From the NCBI RefSeq assembly GCF_016808335.1, contig NC_053153.1, positions 18,115,033-18,179,032 on the forward strand: a DNA stretch of 64,000 nucleotides, in the 5' to 3' direction. Under the pieces are notes generated by a model that saw only the letters and a list, made by a program, of their open reading frames with translations, was not told the DNA's origin and searched no databases. Shown piece after piece: positions 42,901 to 52,885 of this stretch. Origin of the DNA: Panicum virgatum (Eukaryota > Streptophyta > Magnoliopsida > Poales > Poaceae). A program made the translations under genes and the position numbers. Each line of letters opens with the position of its first letter. The stretch's first letter is position 1.

Positions 42901-43503
42901 CTAGTCTACTATTCTACTAATCTATTCTCAATCTCTCGTTCTCAAAGACAAAGCACGTTGTTCTTAAATAAAAAAACAATGTTTCGAAGTATGAAACATG
43001 AGCTAATTTAGGAGAACAGATGGAGTAACTTGCCTGCTTGTTGCTCTGGCTGTGACATAGTGAGGATCTTGCAGATCGTTGCAGGCTAAGTCGGCGGCTC
43101 GGGCAGGTCGTCGTCGCAGGCTCCGTCCCCTTGCTCACCGCACCGTGCTCGTCATAGGTCGCCCCCTTGCTCGTCGCAAGTCGTCGCCGTTTTTTTGGAG
43201 AGAGGCAGAGAGAAAGAGGCGGCTGCAAGGAGACTGGCGAGAGACTAGGGTTTTGGTCTTTTTATGCTGGGAGAGTTGTCATGGGCTAACGGCTTCATGG
43301 GCTCACGGTCAGTTCATTTCAGGTTTCAGCCCAACATGTTTATAGGCGCTAAACAAAGCCCCATTTAGCTGATTTAGCAGGCTATTAGCAGCTAATAGCG
43401 ATTAAATTCGTTTAGCGCTAAAAGGGCCATTTCTTAGCCTTCTTCTTCGCCAGAGGCTATAGCCGGCTATAGCGAAGGCTATAGCCGGCTATTTAAATCA
43501 TTG
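39962..43503 (-). mobile_element. hAT element with deleted transposase, 3.54 kb
   Basis: It begins CAATGTTTTAAATAGCGG (39962) and ends CCGGCTATTTAAATCATTG (43503). The 8-bp duplication CTCGCATC is perfect (39954-39961 and 43504-43511). Subterminal zones repeat GGCTATAGCGG and TTTAGCGG. It encodes a hAT transposase on the minus strand that has lost part of its catalytic domain. It sits in exon 7 of the terpene synthase, whose reading continues on either side. MITEs at 19989-20358 and 7606-7998 share its termini. Confidence 0.95.
40322..42608 (-). pseudogene. hAT transposase gene with internal deletion
   Basis: The N-terminal frame (42608-41928) carries a BED-type zinc finger (WAHCSCPDIKKKHSLKCNYC, then GITRVKYHLAKISG) and reaches ERRDRVCEYICQFFYEASIP of the DUF659 region. 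It then jumps to IEDIGEEKVIQVVTDNASVN with a frameshift. The next frame (to 41050) has CAAHCLDLMLEDIGKL and LHLAGYYLNPYYYY. A further exon (about 40990-40852) has AKWWMNHGTCTPNLRLLAMK and SSSACERNWSTFEQ, the hAT dimerisation domain. The last exon (about 40760-40322) is a Lys-rich and then acidic tail (KKKKLRSIRSLMRDE). About 130 residues of DUF659 between FFYEASIP and IEDIGEE, where the first catalytic Asp (TDGW region) normally lies, are missing, so the enzyme should be inactive. Confidence 0.85.
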
Positions 43504-43550
43504 CTCGCATCTCGCAGTGCGTTTACCACTGGGGAGACGGCTTCGGTGAG

Positions 43551-44630
43551 CAGGGGCGGGCCCAGGATTTGGAAGTTGGGTGTTCGAAATTTCAAATGGT
43601 GTAAAAAAAAGTTTTTGACAACCCAAAGTACATATTAGAAGCATATAAATGAGTACAAAAATATAAATTGTTCATAACTTGAAATTTTCAGCATATAGAT
43701 AATAAATGCACTAAATGATCAACATATTAAAGTAGGAATATCTAAAATAAGTAGAGGATAAAATTCTAAAATAACATATGGCATTGATAAGGATGCTTAA
43801 AATTACAAGATAACTTTACAACCATCATAGATAATTTTGATAGATTTATCAAATTTTTGAAGTTCTCATCATACACAACTCTAATAGACTTCTCTAATTT
43901 TTTTCGCAAACATAAGTTATCACAAGTTGCAATCCCCTGCTCACCTTGGTCAATCACAAACTGGCTTGCAAGTTGCAATTTTGCTTAATCAGCAGTAAAG
44001 TCAGGCGTGGCGGTAGGCCGGCAGTGCATCGTGCGCGTGCGCCCCTGCCTGCCTGTGCGCCGAGCCGCCGAGCGGCCTAGCACCGCTGCGCAGCTCGGTA
44101 GCGCCACTCCGGCCTGCGGCCGCGCGCGCGGTAGGCGGCCCCTACGGCGCAGCGGTTGTGCGGGCGTGCGCCATGCGGCCCTGCCTGGCTGTGCCGCCTT
44201 GCCCGCGGTCGCGGCCCTGCGGCCTGCGCCAGCCGCGAGCGCGGTGTCGGCCTGTGCGTGTGGGGCCTGAGCCTCGGGGGCGACGAGCACGGGTGGCGGC
44301 CGGCGTGCGGCGGTGGGGCAGGTAGGGAAAGGAGCGACGCTGGTTAGGGAATTGGTGGGGAGGGGGCGTCGGGAGAGGCTGGGAGGGGCTGGGAGGGGGA
44401 TTGGGCTTGGGGAATGATAAATTTTGGGCCGTGTGGTGTACGTGGGCCGGCGGTGGTGTAGCGAAATTGGGCTGCTGAGGTTGTTTTAGGTTAAAAGAGG
44501 AATTTGGGGCTCTAGTAGTCAGATCTGTTGTGGTATTTTCATTTTTTACATCATATATATATAAATTTTTTTTGTCAAAAATAATGGGTATTCAACTGAA
44601 TACCATTGAATTCAATGGGGCCCGCCCCTG
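43551..44630. mobile_element. Non-autonomous hAT element, 1.08 kb, in terpene synthase exon 7
   Basis: The inverted tips are CAGGGGCGGGCCC at 43551 and its complement ending at 44630. The flanks TCGGTGAG (43543-43550) and TCG-TGAG (44631-44637) are an 8-bp duplication in which the right copy lost one base. Terpene synthase sequence reads into it (GDGFGE) and resumes after it (PSDANRKQISGL). The interior is GC-rich at 44000-44340 and has no transposase. Confidence 0.85.
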
Positions 44631-44678
44631 TCGTGAGCCCAGTGATGCGAACAGGAAACAGATCAGTGGCTTGCACCA

Positions 44679-45024
44679 TGTTTGGTTTAGATGTGAAAAT
44701 GTTTTGATGAGAGAGAAACGATGCTTTGACCACTAATTAGGGGTATTAAATAAAGTCTAATTACAAAATTACCTCCATAACTATGGTACTGTAGCAGTTG
44801 CTCTATCTAATGATGCCTTTGACCGCACGATTAAAGGATAATTGAGCGCAGTTACTGTAGCATCACTGTAGCCAATCACGATGAAACTTGGCTCATTAGA
44901 TTCGTCTCGAAAATTTATACCCATTCCTAAAAAAGTTTTACAAATAGACTTCATTTAGTACTGCATGCGGGCATTCGTCTTTTAGTGCAAAAGTTTTCGT
45001 GGTTGCATCCAAACACGGCCTTGT
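44679..45024. mobile_element. Probable MITE at the end of the terpene synthase
   Basis: The left edge CACCATGTTTGGTTTAGATG and right edge GGTTGCATCCAAACACGGCC are inverted in part (TGTTTGG...CCAAACA). The interior words ACTGTAGCATCACTGTAGCC and GATTCGTCTCG are common in grass MITEs. It truncates the terpene synthase reading after KQISGL. Exact ends and TSD are not fixed. Confidence 0.4.
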
Positions 45025-45062
45025 TCTTGGAGCCTGCGTACGGTTGATGAGACATGAGAGGA

Positions 45063-45290
45063 ACTGCATATATAGATCTGGCCCTGTGTGTGTGATTGCT
45101 TGCATGTGGCGAGGACGCTGGCGTGGTGGTCCTATGTAGGTACGATTGTGCATTATTGCCCTTGGATCTGCTCGCACAGCAAAACGTTGGCGTTTAGTTG
45201 CTTGTCTGCATGCCTCAATTATTATTATGAGTAACTAGATGTTGCTGTTAAAGTAATTTTAGCTTCCTCAAATGTCGGCAGAAGACATAA
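45063..45290 (+). repeat. Paralogue of the Helitron flanks (empty site)
   Basis: TAGATCTGGCCCTGTG, TGTGGCGAGGACGCTGGCGT and GGTCCTATGTAGGTACGATT run continuously here. The same sequence at 31821-31876 and 34342-34480 is split by the Helitron. The duplicated stretch lies just downstream of the terpene synthase. Confidence 0.85.
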
Positions 45291-46303
45291 ATCAATGGGA
45301 AAGTACGAGGTCGCAGAGCAAGTGCTCGTTTTTTTATTAGTTTGTTTTTGGCATCATTTTCCTGATTATTCTTTCGGTTACTTATTTTCGTCAAACACCA
45401 TATCCGCCGCCGGCCTAGTTATTTGAGGGGCTAGAGGTAGGATGTGCGTGAGTGCATTGAGAAAGGGGTGATTATTCATGTGTGTATGTGAGCATGTGCA
45501 CCTATATATATTATGTTAATAATCTTACTGTTACTAATTGAAGGCACCTTTAGAGTCTCCACATGAAGTCATCTAGGATCATAAGTGGACACTCTAAAAA
45601 AATAAAAAAATTCTATAAATTCTCACAAAAATCAGAAACATACCGCCGTCAATCCAACAACTCTAATTATAATAACTATCAGATTTATTATATTTCCAAA
45701 TAAATTACTCATCTCTGCCATTATGAAAATAGACTAAAGTAACTCCTAAACATATATCTAAATTATCCACCTCTAAAATTCTAAATTAACCCTCTAATCT
45801 TTATGTAAATTAACCACCGATGTCATTATAAAAATAATACAAATACCCCCTAATTTTGCATATAAATAATTCAATTATGTCATTATTATTACATGTTAAT
45901 TTACTCCTAAATCTGAATCTAAATTTTATAATTATTATAACTATTAAAGTGCATCAATATAAAATTGTAAATTACTATTTCTATCATTATTAATATATTA
46001 TTTATATCATTGTTTATATAAATATATTATCCACGATATATATCACCATATATTCATGTATGATGGAAGAGATAAGAATATCAATTCACAAATAAATAGT
46101 TCAACAAAATATATATCGAATACATATGGAGGCGTGATGCAAAATGAAATCTATTGTAATAAGATAAAGATAAATATATATTTGAGAGTATGTGACAGAA
46201 TATTTAATAGATAAAAAGGCGTGAGGTAGACAATTATAATTATTGACTTTATTCTTATATTAATTCTAATTAGCCCGTGCGGGAGCACGGGTTGATAGAC
46301 TAG
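45291..46303 (+). mobile_element. AT-rich Helitron (3' end at 46303; 5' end unresolved)
   Basis: The 3' tip is hairpin CCCGTGC-GGGA-GCACGGG, then TTGATAGACTAG, followed by T. This is a classic plant Helitron end (hairpin plus CTAG). The upstream 700 bp is AT-rich with repeated CCTCTAAAATTCTAAATTA-like and TGTCATTAT words. I did not find a convincing TC start, so the left limit given is only the outer bound. No coding sequence. Confidence 0.7.
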
Positions 46304-46841
46304 TATAAACAATTGAGATATATGCAGCATAGTAAAGATGTTCATTCGAGATGTTTTTTTATCTTTGCGTGTGTTTCCTTAAACTACGAAACCGAATATC
46401 CTACACCTCCAACTACCGAAACCGTTCGAAAAAGAGAAAAGTCGTGTTTACACCCTTGAACTGTCGCATGTAAGTGGATTATCGGAGAAAATAAAGTTTA
46501 AGACCGATGTATTAGCAGCGAGAACCTTAATGAATCTCTCCATGAAAAAATTATCTAAGGTCGTTTTGTTTGCTAGTCCACAGGTAGGCCATCCGAAATG
46601 GTGCCCGAGACGAGACGACGCTCAGCTGACCGTGCCTCCAAGAAATCATGTGCTGATCTTGTTGGTTGTCTAGGCTGCTAAAAGACAGTGATGACGACAA
46701 ATACAAAAGACGAAGCGGAGGGGCACACTGCTCCTATCTTATTGGTGCATTATTAAAAAGACGAAGCAGAGGGTAGGATCAAGACACAAATAATATGGTA
46801 CACTTGAAATTGGATATATCAACCGAGCAACTAGGAGAGAA
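46304..46841. other. Intergenic DNA
   Basis: No open frame, RNA gene or repeat end was recognised. Confidence 0.4.
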
Positions 46842-46874
46842 CACTACTACAAAATAGCCCTTTGTTCTAGATCA

Positions 46875-47095
46875 TTTGTCCCGGCAGCCTTTGAGCCCGG
46901 GACAATATGTGACTTTTGTCCCAGGTCCAACGGCTAGCCGGGCCAGCGGGGGAGACATGGCCCTTTTGTCCCGGTTGGAGACACCAACCGGGACAAAAGG
47001 GGGCATTTTGTCCCGGTTGGTGGATCCAACCGGGACAAAAGGCCCGCGTACCCTTTTGTCCCGGTTGGAACCACCAACAGGGACAAAAGGCCTTG
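46875..47095. repeat. Subterminal hairpin array of the CACTA element
   Basis: Several units pair TTTTGTCCCGGTTGG with CCAACCGGGACAAAA around short loops (GAGACA, TGGAT, AACCA). A divergent unit begins TTTGTCCCGGCAGCC. These match the transposase-binding subterminal repeats of CACTA elements. As RNA they would fold into adjacent hairpins. Confidence 0.85.
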
Positions 47096-48202
47096 CCCCC
47101 TTATCCCCTTCCCTCTCCCCCCGCCCGAGCCATTTAGCTCACTTGTTTCTTGCTATTCTCGGCTCGGGAGAGAAGAGTTCTTGCTCATTTCTTCACCACA
47201 TTTGTGAAGATCTTTGATTCCCCGTCCATCCATCGGCGCTAAAGGTTTGGGGCTTGTTTTTCTCTTCTTCCTTGGCTTGTATAGCTCATTTCATGCTTTA
47301 GAAATAGAGAAAATGTGTAGCTAGCTCATTTCTTGGACATTTAGCTACTTTTAGATTAATTAGATGAGTATGTGGATAGTAGAAATTTTTAGAATGAGTG
47401 TAGACACTTCATGTGATGTACTTGTATACATGACCATATTGTGGATAGTTGATTTTTGTATTCATGAATGAATTAATTAAATGAGTATATTAGAATTTTT
47501 TGTATTATGAATGGATTATTTTGACACTCTAGTGATGTATTTATTCATGCTCACATTGAAACCATCCAGAAGCTAAAAAAATCTTTATTTCGAAACAAGT
47601 ATACGTCGTTAATCTCCATCCAACGGTGATGTCACTACCTTTCGGGAATACACGATGCGCTATAAGCACGTCGCGAATCGGTTGGTCGCATCACCAGCAC
47701 TTCCGATTGATAAGAAGACAGCATTTGACGCAGTCAGCATGGCCGTTGTTGTACTGAGAGCATATCAACGAACATGCTGCCTGTGCCAAGTGCTGTGCCT
47801 ATTAATCGTAAATGTTGGTGCTGCGACTGGCCGATTGGTGACATCCTTGTACCGCACCGTGTCCCCCCGAAAGGCAGTGTCATCACCGCAGGGTTGAGAT
47901 TACTGACATATATATTTTCAGAAATAAAGGTTTATTTTTCTTCTAGAGGGTTTCTGGATATTGAAAAGAGTGTACTCCTGTAACTGAAGGGTGTCAAAGT
48001 AATTAGAAGTTATAGAGAATTCTTTCAATTAATTAGAGATTTCTTGAGGATTAATGATACATTTCGTCTTTTTTATATGATTTCATTGTTATTTGCAAGA
48101 GTTATTAATCTGATCATTGTAATTGTAATAGTAAATAATTTTTGCATTGTAATGGTAAGAATTTATAATTTTGTGGAAAATAAAGGTATTTTTCAGTAAA
48201 AT
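47096..48202. other. CACTA 5' leader and intronic sequence
   Basis: A pyrimidine-rich leader (47100-47220) is followed by AT-rich sequence with intron character. A plus-strand frame at 47655-47897 has no recognisable domain and is probably chance. No other feature. Confidence 0.4.
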
Positions 48203-48511
48203 ATGGCTTCAGCAGCTGGAGAGAGTGGCGCCGGTGGGGGTGATCGTTGTCCTTCTGGAGAGAAGGGCACAACTCGAGTAGGTCGTCGGTCCAAAAAACC
48301 TAGTGCTTTTCATAGGGCAGCGCTCCGTTATTTGGAAAAAGAATATAGAGAATGCATGGCAAGGGGCAAGGAACCTCCGTTTGATCTTGAGGATTTATTG
48401 CGGCGTTACGGTTCGACACCACCAAACTCGGAGGTTTCAGCTCCGCCATCTTCTTCTGCGCCAGCAAGAAATCCGTTAGAGCATTCTGCGTTCCAACGCA
48501 TGGATGGTTGA
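48203..48511 (+). CDS. CACTA-associated small protein, unknown function
   Basis: A 102-residue open frame starting MASAAGESGAGGGDRCPSGE. It has a basic stretch (RVGRRSKKPSAFHR), a predicted helix (AALRYLEKEYRECMARGKEP), LEDLLRRYGSTPPNSE and a Ser/Pro-rich end. It lies upstream of the TNP2 gene on the same strand. It may be a separate CACTA accessory ORF or an upstream exon. No domain recognised. Confidence 0.45.
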   Translation: MASAAGESGAGGGDRCPSGEKGTTRVGRRSKKPSAFHRAALRYLEKEYRECMARGKEPPFDLEDLLRRYGSTPPNSEVSAPPSSSAPARNPLEHSAFQRMDG

Positions 48512-48733
48512 AAACCTATGTGTTGTTGACCGAATTTTTAAGTTTCATGTATAGTACTCCTTTGTTAAGTTCTGTAATGGATTAAGTACTCCTTTTAATT
48601 AATCAAGATGTATGATGGATATTGCATATCTTTTAATTATTCATGTTATGTTACATTTAGTTTAATTTAGGTTTGATATATTTTATTTATTCGATACGTG
48701 TAAAGAATTCATATCGATTTATTTAAAATGCAG

Positions 48734-51700
48734 ATGGACCGGCAATGGATGTACAATGCTGACCGACGTTAGAAAGAATTCATTGATGGCCTGCATTATT
48801 TTTTGTCTGTGGCTGAGGCAAACAAGCAGAATGGTTTTATGTGCTGCCCGTGTGTTCATTGCAACAATAACAAGGATTACTCATCTTCAAGAATCCTACA
48901 CAGCCACATTTTCGCAAATGGTTTCATGGAGAAGTATGTTTGTTGGACGAAGCACGGAGAACAGGGGGTTACCATGGAATACAATGAAGTAGAAGATTTT
49001 GACGACCACTTTCTTGGGAATGCTGGAATCGGTGCATTCGATGACGATATTCCCATGGAAGAGCCCGAAGTAGATGTAGCAGAAAATGGTCCCAGCGACG
49101 ATCTGGGGCAGGCATTGCACAATGTGCAGGCAGACTGTGAGAGTGAAACGGAGAGGTTGAAGTTCCAGAAGTTGTTAGAGGACCACCATAAGTTGTTGTA
49201 CCCAGATTGTCAAAATGGATTGAAGAAACTTGGCACCACCTTGGAGTTGCTGCAATGGAAGGCAACAAATGGTGTATCCGACAAGGGATTTGGTGAATTA
49301 CTCAAACTTATTAAAAAAATGCTTCCTAAGGACAATGAATTGCCTGCCACAACATATGAAGCCAAACAACTTGTTTGCCCTTTAGGACTGGAAGTGCAAA
49401 AGATACATGCATGCCCCAACGACTGCATCCTCTACCGAGGCGAGTACGAGAATTTGGATGCATGTCCCGTATGCAGTGCATTGCGTTACAAGATTAGAAA
49501 AGATGATCCTGGAGATGTCGAGGGGGAGCCTCCCCGGAAGAGAGTTCCTGCGAAGGTCATGTGGTATTCGCCTATAATACCATGTTTGAAGCGTCTGTTT
49601 AGAAATAAAGATAATGCTAAGTTGATGCGAAGGCACAAAGAGGAACGCAAGAAAGACTCAATGTTGAGACACCCCGCTGATGGGTTGCAGTTGAGAAAAA
49701 TAGATAGAACGTACCCTGACTTTGATTTGGATGCGAGAAACATAAGGTTCGGTTTGAGTACGGATGGCATGAATCCTTTTGGTGAGATGAGCAGTGGTCA
49801 TAGCACTTGGCCTGTGACTCTTTGTCCGTACAATCTTCCACCATGGCTCTGCATGAAACGAAAGTTCATCATGATGCCAGTGCTTATCCCGGGTCCAAAG
49901 CAGCCCGAAAATGACATTGATGTGTACCTAAGACCATTAGTCGAAGAACTCTTATTGCTCTGGGGCAATGAAGGTGTACGGATGTGGGATGAATACAAAC
50001 AGGAAAACTTCAACCTACGAGCATTGCTGTTCGTAACGATCAATGACTGGCCTGCTCTTAGTAACTTGTCAGGACATTCGAACAAGGGATACAAAGCATG
50101 CACACACTGTTTAGATGATACCGATAATATATGGTTGACTCACTGTAAGAAGGTTGTATACATGGGTCATCGTCGGTTTCTTCCCATCAGGCATGCGGTA
50201 TGAAAGAAGGGCAAGCATTTCAAAGGCCAAGCGGACCACCGAACAAAACCGATGCACCGTAGTGGTAAAGACTTCTTCAACATGGTAAAAGATCTAGAAG
50301 TTATTTTTGGAAAGGGATCTGGTAGCCAACCTGTTCCGAATGAAAACGGAATGGCGCCCATGTGGAAGAAGAAATCTATATTTTGGGAGCTACCATATTG
50401 GGAAGTCTTAGATGTTCGTCATGCAATTGATGTGATGCACCTCACGAAGAATTTTTGCATCAACCTGATAGCATTCTTGGGAGTGTACGGAAATACAAAA
50501 GATACAGTAGAAGCACGTCAAGAATTGCAATGTATGGAAGAACGAGATACCTTACATCCACAACAGCGAGATAATGGACGACAATACTTAAGTCCTGCCA
50601 GCTATACTCTTAGCAAGGAAGAGAAAGAAACCATGTTTGACTGCTTGAGCAGTATAAAGGTTCCATCTGGATACTCATCCAATATAAAAGGAATCTTAAA
50701 TTTGGCAGAGAAGAAATTTACAAATCTCAAGTCACATGACTGCCATGTGTTTATGACCGAACTTCTTCCGGTTGTGCTGCGGGGGATTCTGCCTAATAAC
50801 GTCCGGTTAACCATCGTTAAGATATGTGCCTTCCTCAACGCAGTTTCTTAGAAGATAATTGAGCCGGAGAATTTGATAAAGCTGCAAAACGATGTGGTGC
50901 AATGTCTTGTTGGCTTTGAGCTGATATTTCCACCATCTTTCATCAACATCATGACACATCTTCTAGTGCACCTTGTCAAAGAGATTGATATCCTCGGACC
51001 AGTATTTCTACACAACATGTTCCCATTCGAAAGGTTCATGGGGGTACTCAAGAAATGTGTTCGTAATAGAGCTCGTCCAGAAGGAAGCATCGCCAGTGCC
51101 TACGGAACTGAGGAGGTCATTGACTTTTGTGTTGACTTTATTGATGACCTTAAACCGATTGGAGTCCCTGAATCGCGATATGAGGGGAGACTAACTGGAA
51201 AGGGTACATTAGGAAAGAAATCTTATGTCTGCACAGATGATTTCTCATTTAAGAAAGCGCATTATACAGTTCTTCAACAATCATCCTTGGTTGACCCATA
51301 TATCGAGGAACACAAGAAATTTCTGCTCTCCAATTTCTCGGAAAAGTCTGAGGCATGGATTACACGTGAGCACATGAACACTTTCTGCAGCTGGTTGCGG
51401 AAGCATCTAATGCATAACATGGATATAAGTGAACAACTGTTCTTATTGGCTAGGGGACCATCTTGGAATATCTTAACATACCAAGGGTACGAGATAAATG
51501 GAAACACATTTTATACGATAGCCCAAGATAAAAAGAGTACCAACCAAAACAGCGGTGTTCGTATGGATGCCACGAACAATAATGGAAAAAAAGACACATA
51601 TTACGGCTACATTGAAGAGATATGGAAGCTGGATTACGATCCCAATTTCAAGGTGCCTCTATTTCGTTGCCAATGGGTTAAGCTATCTGGAGGAGGGGTA

Positions 51701-52081
51701 ACAAAAGATGAGTATGGGATGACAATAGTTGATCTCAACAATCTTGGGTATAGAGACGAGCCATTTGTCCTAGCCTAGGATGTCGCTCAGGTTTTCTACA
51801 TTAAGGACATGTCCAGCAAGCCAAAGAAGGGGATAAACAAGCAAAAGGATGAGCCTAAGCGACACATAGTTCTATCAGGAAAGAGAAACATCGTTGGAGT
51901 GGAGGACAAGACAGACTTGTCAGAAGAATATAATAATTTTGTTGCCATTTCACCTTTCGAAGTAAATGCTGATACATGCATCCTGGTAGCCAATGATGAT
52001 GCTCCATACTTGCGCCGTGATCATAATCAAGGGACATTTGTGAAAATAAAGTCTGTTACCGCTAATCCTTCATGTACTTGA
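48734..52081 (+). pseudogene. TNP2-type CACTA transposase, four in-frame stops
   Basis: A single frame of 1115 codons runs from the ATG at 48734 to the TGA at 52079. It starts MDRQWMYNADRR, then KEFIDGLHYFLSVAEANKQN, CCPCVHC and WTKHGEQG, which is the transposase-associated domain (PF13963). The TNP2 domain follows (CPNDCILYRGEY, ACPVC, WYSPIIPCLKRLFRNKD, LSTDGMNPFG, GYKACTHC). Then come LPYWEVLDVRHAIDVMHLTK, a DUF4218-like part (NMFPFERFMGVLKK, RPEGSIASAYGTEE) and a DUF4216-like part (YYGYIEEIWKLDYD, CQWVKL). CACTA transposases cut at the CACTA ends. Stops lie at 48770 (TAG), 50201 (TGA), 50849 (TAG) and 51776 (TAG); no indel disturbs the frame. Two sit where CAG or CGA would fit, consistent with C-to-T decay. 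Confidence 0.85.
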
Positions 52082-52700
52082 ATCATTTTATATTATTGTA
52101 TAAAAACATAATCGCAATTCGAATACTTTTATTATATATGTACTATACAATTATACTTTATGTGTTATATATATTATTTTATATATTTTTCACTTAATTA
52201 CCAGACTCAATTATAATTTTCATTCAATAATGGATTACTCAACTAATTTTATTTATTTCATGAAATTACATTCACATTAACACACTATACTCTCTCACTA
52301 ACACACACAATCTCACTAACACAAACTATCTCTCAAACTCACACACTACTCATTAATATCATGAAATTGCTTAATTTTATCTAAAATTCACTTTTTAAAC
52401 GTTAATATCGTGATAGAATCCACTTTCTGTCGAAAAGCAACAGTTTGAAAAAATTTGTTCACCTAATATTTTTTTGCATGGTCAAAATAACAAATATGAT
52501 TTCAAAAAAGTTAGATATTTCATTGACCCAATCACTTGAATGAAAATTAATTATTTTTGTTGCGTGTATCAAGTTTATATAGAGATAAGAAATTTTGTTC
52601 CATAATTTTTGGAATCATAATTTTATTAACTGAATTAACAAATGAAAGCCAATTTTAAAAGAGAAGTAAAAAGAAACAAAAACAAACATAAGATTAGGCG
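52082..52700. other. AT-rich 3' region after TNP2
   Basis: AT-rich, with CTCACTAACACACA-type near-repeats at 52290-52350. No gene is visible. Confidence 0.4.
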
Positions 52701-52711
52701 GGAAACGAGGG

Positions 52712-52885
52712 AAAACGGGCCCCTTTTGTCCCGGGTGGTAGATCCACCCGGGACTAAAGGTGGGCCGCGGGCTGGGAATTTTCCCGGCCAGCCAAAAACA
52801 CCTTTTGTCCCGGGTGAAGCCACGACCCGGGACAAAAGGGCCTTTTGTCCCAGGTGGTGGATTCACCCGGGACAAAAGGCCCCCC
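52712..52885. repeat. Second CACTA-type hairpin array
   Basis: Units pair CTTTTGTCCCGGGTGG with CCACCCGGGACTAAAGG and CACCCGGGACAAAAGG. They are a distinct variant (CCCGGGTG) of the array at 46875-47095 (CCCGGTTG). The pyrimidine-rich leader that follows resembles the one after the first array, so I read this as the 5' region of another CACTA element whose CACTA tip is lost. Confidence 0.65.

Larger units (their letters stand above)
35575..44680 (+). pseudogene. Terpene synthase pseudogene, seven exons, transposon-riddled
   Basis: Approximate exons: 35575-35778, 35875-36150, 38130-38526, 38642-38866, 39040-39231, 39361-39612, and the last split over 39762-39961, 43512-43550 and 44638-44680. 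Exon 1 has the RRX8W motif (RRSANYRPSSW). Exon 2 reads MQRLGISYHFEEEIRSIL and MALKFRLLREN. Exon 3 reads [18 protein letters not shown] and [13 protein letters not shown], then [12 protein letters not shown] after a one-base shift. Exon 4 contains IHLDDVYDVYGT with the metal-binding DDxxD. Exon 6 ends [13 protein letters not shown], and exon 7 begins AELQRGD, giving the NSE/DTE motif. Both motifs mark class I synthases that cyclise prenyl diphosphates. It is broken by frameshifts in exons 2, 3, 4 and 7 and by two hAT elements in exon 7. RRX8W often marks monoterpene synthases, but the product cannot be inferred. Confidence 0.85.
46842..52081 (+). mobile_element. CACTA (En/Spm) element, 5' end and transposase region
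   Basis: The left terminus reads CACTACTACAAAATAGCCC at 46842, the canonical CACTA tip. The next 250 bp are an array of inverted repeats. ORF1 (48203-48511) and a TNP2-type transposase (48734-52081) lie downstream. No TAGTG-type right end was found, so the element is 3'-truncated or its end is lost in later rearrangement; 52081 is the end of the last coding part. Confidence 0.8.

Noticed and set aside
44007..44347. Ala/Arg/Cys-rich frames in the 1.1-kb hAT element
   Set aside because: GC-rich shadows on both strands without domain or start context.
46875..47095. Regularly spaced repeats resembling a CRISPR array
   Set aside because: The units are inverted repeats of a CACTA terminus in a plant genome, with no spacers of uniform length.
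47655..47897. Possible small gene before the CACTA transposase
   Set aside because: No homology, no supporting splice or promoter context, and poor codon character.
52712..52885. Right end of the CACTA element that begins at 46842
   Set aside because: The motif variant differs, no TAGTG tip follows, and the downstream leader resembles a 5' end.
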